From: Isoetes taiwanensis
Taxonomy: Eukaryota; Streptophyta; Lycopodiopsida; Isoetales; Isoetaceae
Length of the DNA: 64,000 nt
Direction: 5' to 3'
Assembly (NCBI GenBank): GCA_021234155.1
Contig: JAJEKV010000002.1
Coordinates: forward strand, 42,025,203 to 42,089,202
Positions 62,986 through 64,000 of the stretch are shown here, piece after piece; the stretch's first letter is position 1, and each line of letters begins with the position of its first letter. The translations under genes were made by a program, and so were the position numbers. Under the pieces are notes generated by a model. That model saw nothing but the letters and a program-made list of their open reading frames with translations, had not been told where the DNA came from and did not search any database.

Positions 62986-63117
62986 AAGAGACTAAAACTT
63001 GACCATTCACGTTGATGAGAAGCTATGCATTAAATCTCGGCCTTTGGATGCACTCAAATAATCCCAACCATTCAAATTAGGGCTTGATACAACACACTAA
63101 AACATTATAATATAAGA

Positions 63118-63150
63118 TTATTTTCTATGGTAATATTTACTGAATTAAAA
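63118..63150. repeat. U11 fragment 3
   Basis: ttattttctatggtaat and atttactgaatt continue the unit directly after the Helitron, then run into a ~25 bp A-tract (to about 63169) where unit homology ends. Confidence 0.88.
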
Positions 63151-63169
63151 AAAAAAAAAAAAAAAAAAA

Positions 63170-64000
63170 CGGGCGCGTCTAAAAATATGCGGGACCGTAT
63201 GGGGCGTTGCGAGCGTTATACGCTCCTAACTCCTCGAAAGAAACACCTCGGACGACAGCAGCGCCCCTTTTGACTTTTCAGCATGTTGTTGACTTTCCGC
63301 CCTCGGGAGACGTGCCTCCTAGGGTATTTGGAAGGTGCCCGATCCATTGGAGCCATTTTCGCCTTCATCCGAGCTACCTACAAAAAGTTATAGCCCTTCC
63401 AATCTTGGGTCCTCCAGTCGCCCTGAACCTCTTAAAAACTTACAATCTACTACATCAACCTAGCACGAAACCAAACATCAAAGAGCTAAACAATCATACT
63501 AGCTTAAACTCCCACCTAACTACCGAACTAGCGAGTTAGGGTTTGGTCAGTGCTATGATTTCGGACTACCAAAATCACGGCTCGATACCCTTTGTGGCGC
63601 GCATATCGACCTTTCGGACGTTATACATCACGGGGACTTCCCCCCCATGGCGACCAACTCGCCATTTGCGAGCAAGCTCCCTCCGCCTAACTTTCGGGCC
63701 ATCTATAGAAAGATGCTCGAGTGAAGGACACAGAGGGATCATTCGGCCCACGCCTTCAATGGGGCTCCTATGTCGCGGAAGCGTGAATACAAGGTTAGCA
63801 CACAGCATAATCATATCATAAAATACCACCACGAAGGGTGGCACATCCATCCGACTGACAACAACAAAGAAGATGCATTTAATACTAGGGAAAACACCCC
63901 AAACCCATGGTTCTACCCCGGCTCAGACTCCAGTGAGGATCGACTGACGGCTAGGTCTCAAGAGATCAGCAGACCGAATTTTGACATTGTGACGTTCGGC
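63170..64000. other. GC-richer segment of unknown origin
   Basis: Composition changes sharply after the A-tract (gggcgcgtctaaaa onward), with many CG dinucleotides. Open frames of about 90 to 110 codons on both strands show no family signature. It resembles transposon-like sequence in composition only, and it runs off the window. Confidence 0.4.

Larger units (their letters stand above)
60328..63117 (-). mobile_element. Non-autonomous Helitron, both ends intact
   Basis: On the minus strand the element begins TCTTATATTATAATG at 63117 and ends CTAG at 60331-60328. A 9 bp stem hairpin (ATGCCCAGC, loop AAC, GCTGGGCAT; 60337-60357) lies five bases before the CTAG. It sits between A and T of the target with no duplication: removing it rejoins tttccta and ttattttc, which is the exact uninterrupted unit sequence apart from one base downstream. 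These are the defining Helitron features (5' TC, 3' hairpin plus CTRR, AT target). No Rep/helicase coding is present in its 2790 bp. The interior carries AT-rich sequence and a 1.1 kb polypyrimidine tract. Confidence 0.95.

Noticed and set aside
61837-63015. Long open frames (up to 370 codons) rich in Phe, Pro, Ser and Leu, and Lys/Glu/Arg-rich ones on the other strand
   Set aside because: They follow directly from a C/T-only strand in which stop codons are rare. Several overlapping frames are open at once, and there is no domain or splice evidence.

Overview
The window looks like nuclear DNA of a land plant, probably a seed-free one (fern or similar). Support: a plastid-type CGFS monothiol glutaredoxin, pieces of a plant receptor-like cytoplasmic kinase and of a plant PPR protein, GT-AG introns, a Helitron, LINEs and a Ty3/gypsy fossil. 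The lineage below 'land plant' is inference. Most of the sequence is AT-rich and repetitive; only one gene, the glutaredoxin, is recognisable by family and nearly whole.

Layout. 1-14358: tandem array of a ~3.36 kb unit (units U1-U4). 14359-37032: mixed spacer with degenerate sequence, a kinase and a PPR fragment (21.6-22.2 kb), a Ty3/gypsy fossil (22.9-26 kb), unidentified minus-strand coding-like blocks (26.4-28.3 kb), a histone H3-like C-terminal fragment (28.55 kb), LINE tails, foldback and simple repeats, and an RGG-type exon (36 kb) beside a diverged relative of the array unit (35.3 kb). 37033-57373: second array of the same unit (U5-U10 and the start of U11). The rest of U11 is split by two insertions: a 2.7 kb segment with a long-TIR MITE and the glutaredoxin gene (57374-60082), then a textbook Helitron (60328-63117) stuffed with ~1.1 kb of polypyrimidine DNA. 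63170-64000 is a more GC-rich piece I cannot assign.

The main result is the array. Each unit is one period of an amplified multi-exon gene on the minus strand, not a simple satellite. Its exons run from one unit across the junction into the next lower unit, with largely compatible splice phases (ATG exon starting MEYLNLEDLVWL, last exon ending in a hydrophobic tail LAIKCF-stop). I do not recognise the protein. Shared indels sort the units into three types ordered A-A-B-C and A-B-C-C-A-B, a higher-order repeat. The same truncated LINE sits at the same base in two B units about 32 kb apart.

A second result concerns data quality. Differences between otherwise near-identical units fall overwhelmingly on CAG/CTG trinucleotides and include indels and scrambles, not only transitions. 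This is what base-calling errors at CHG-methylated sites would look like, and it may explain many of the broken frames.
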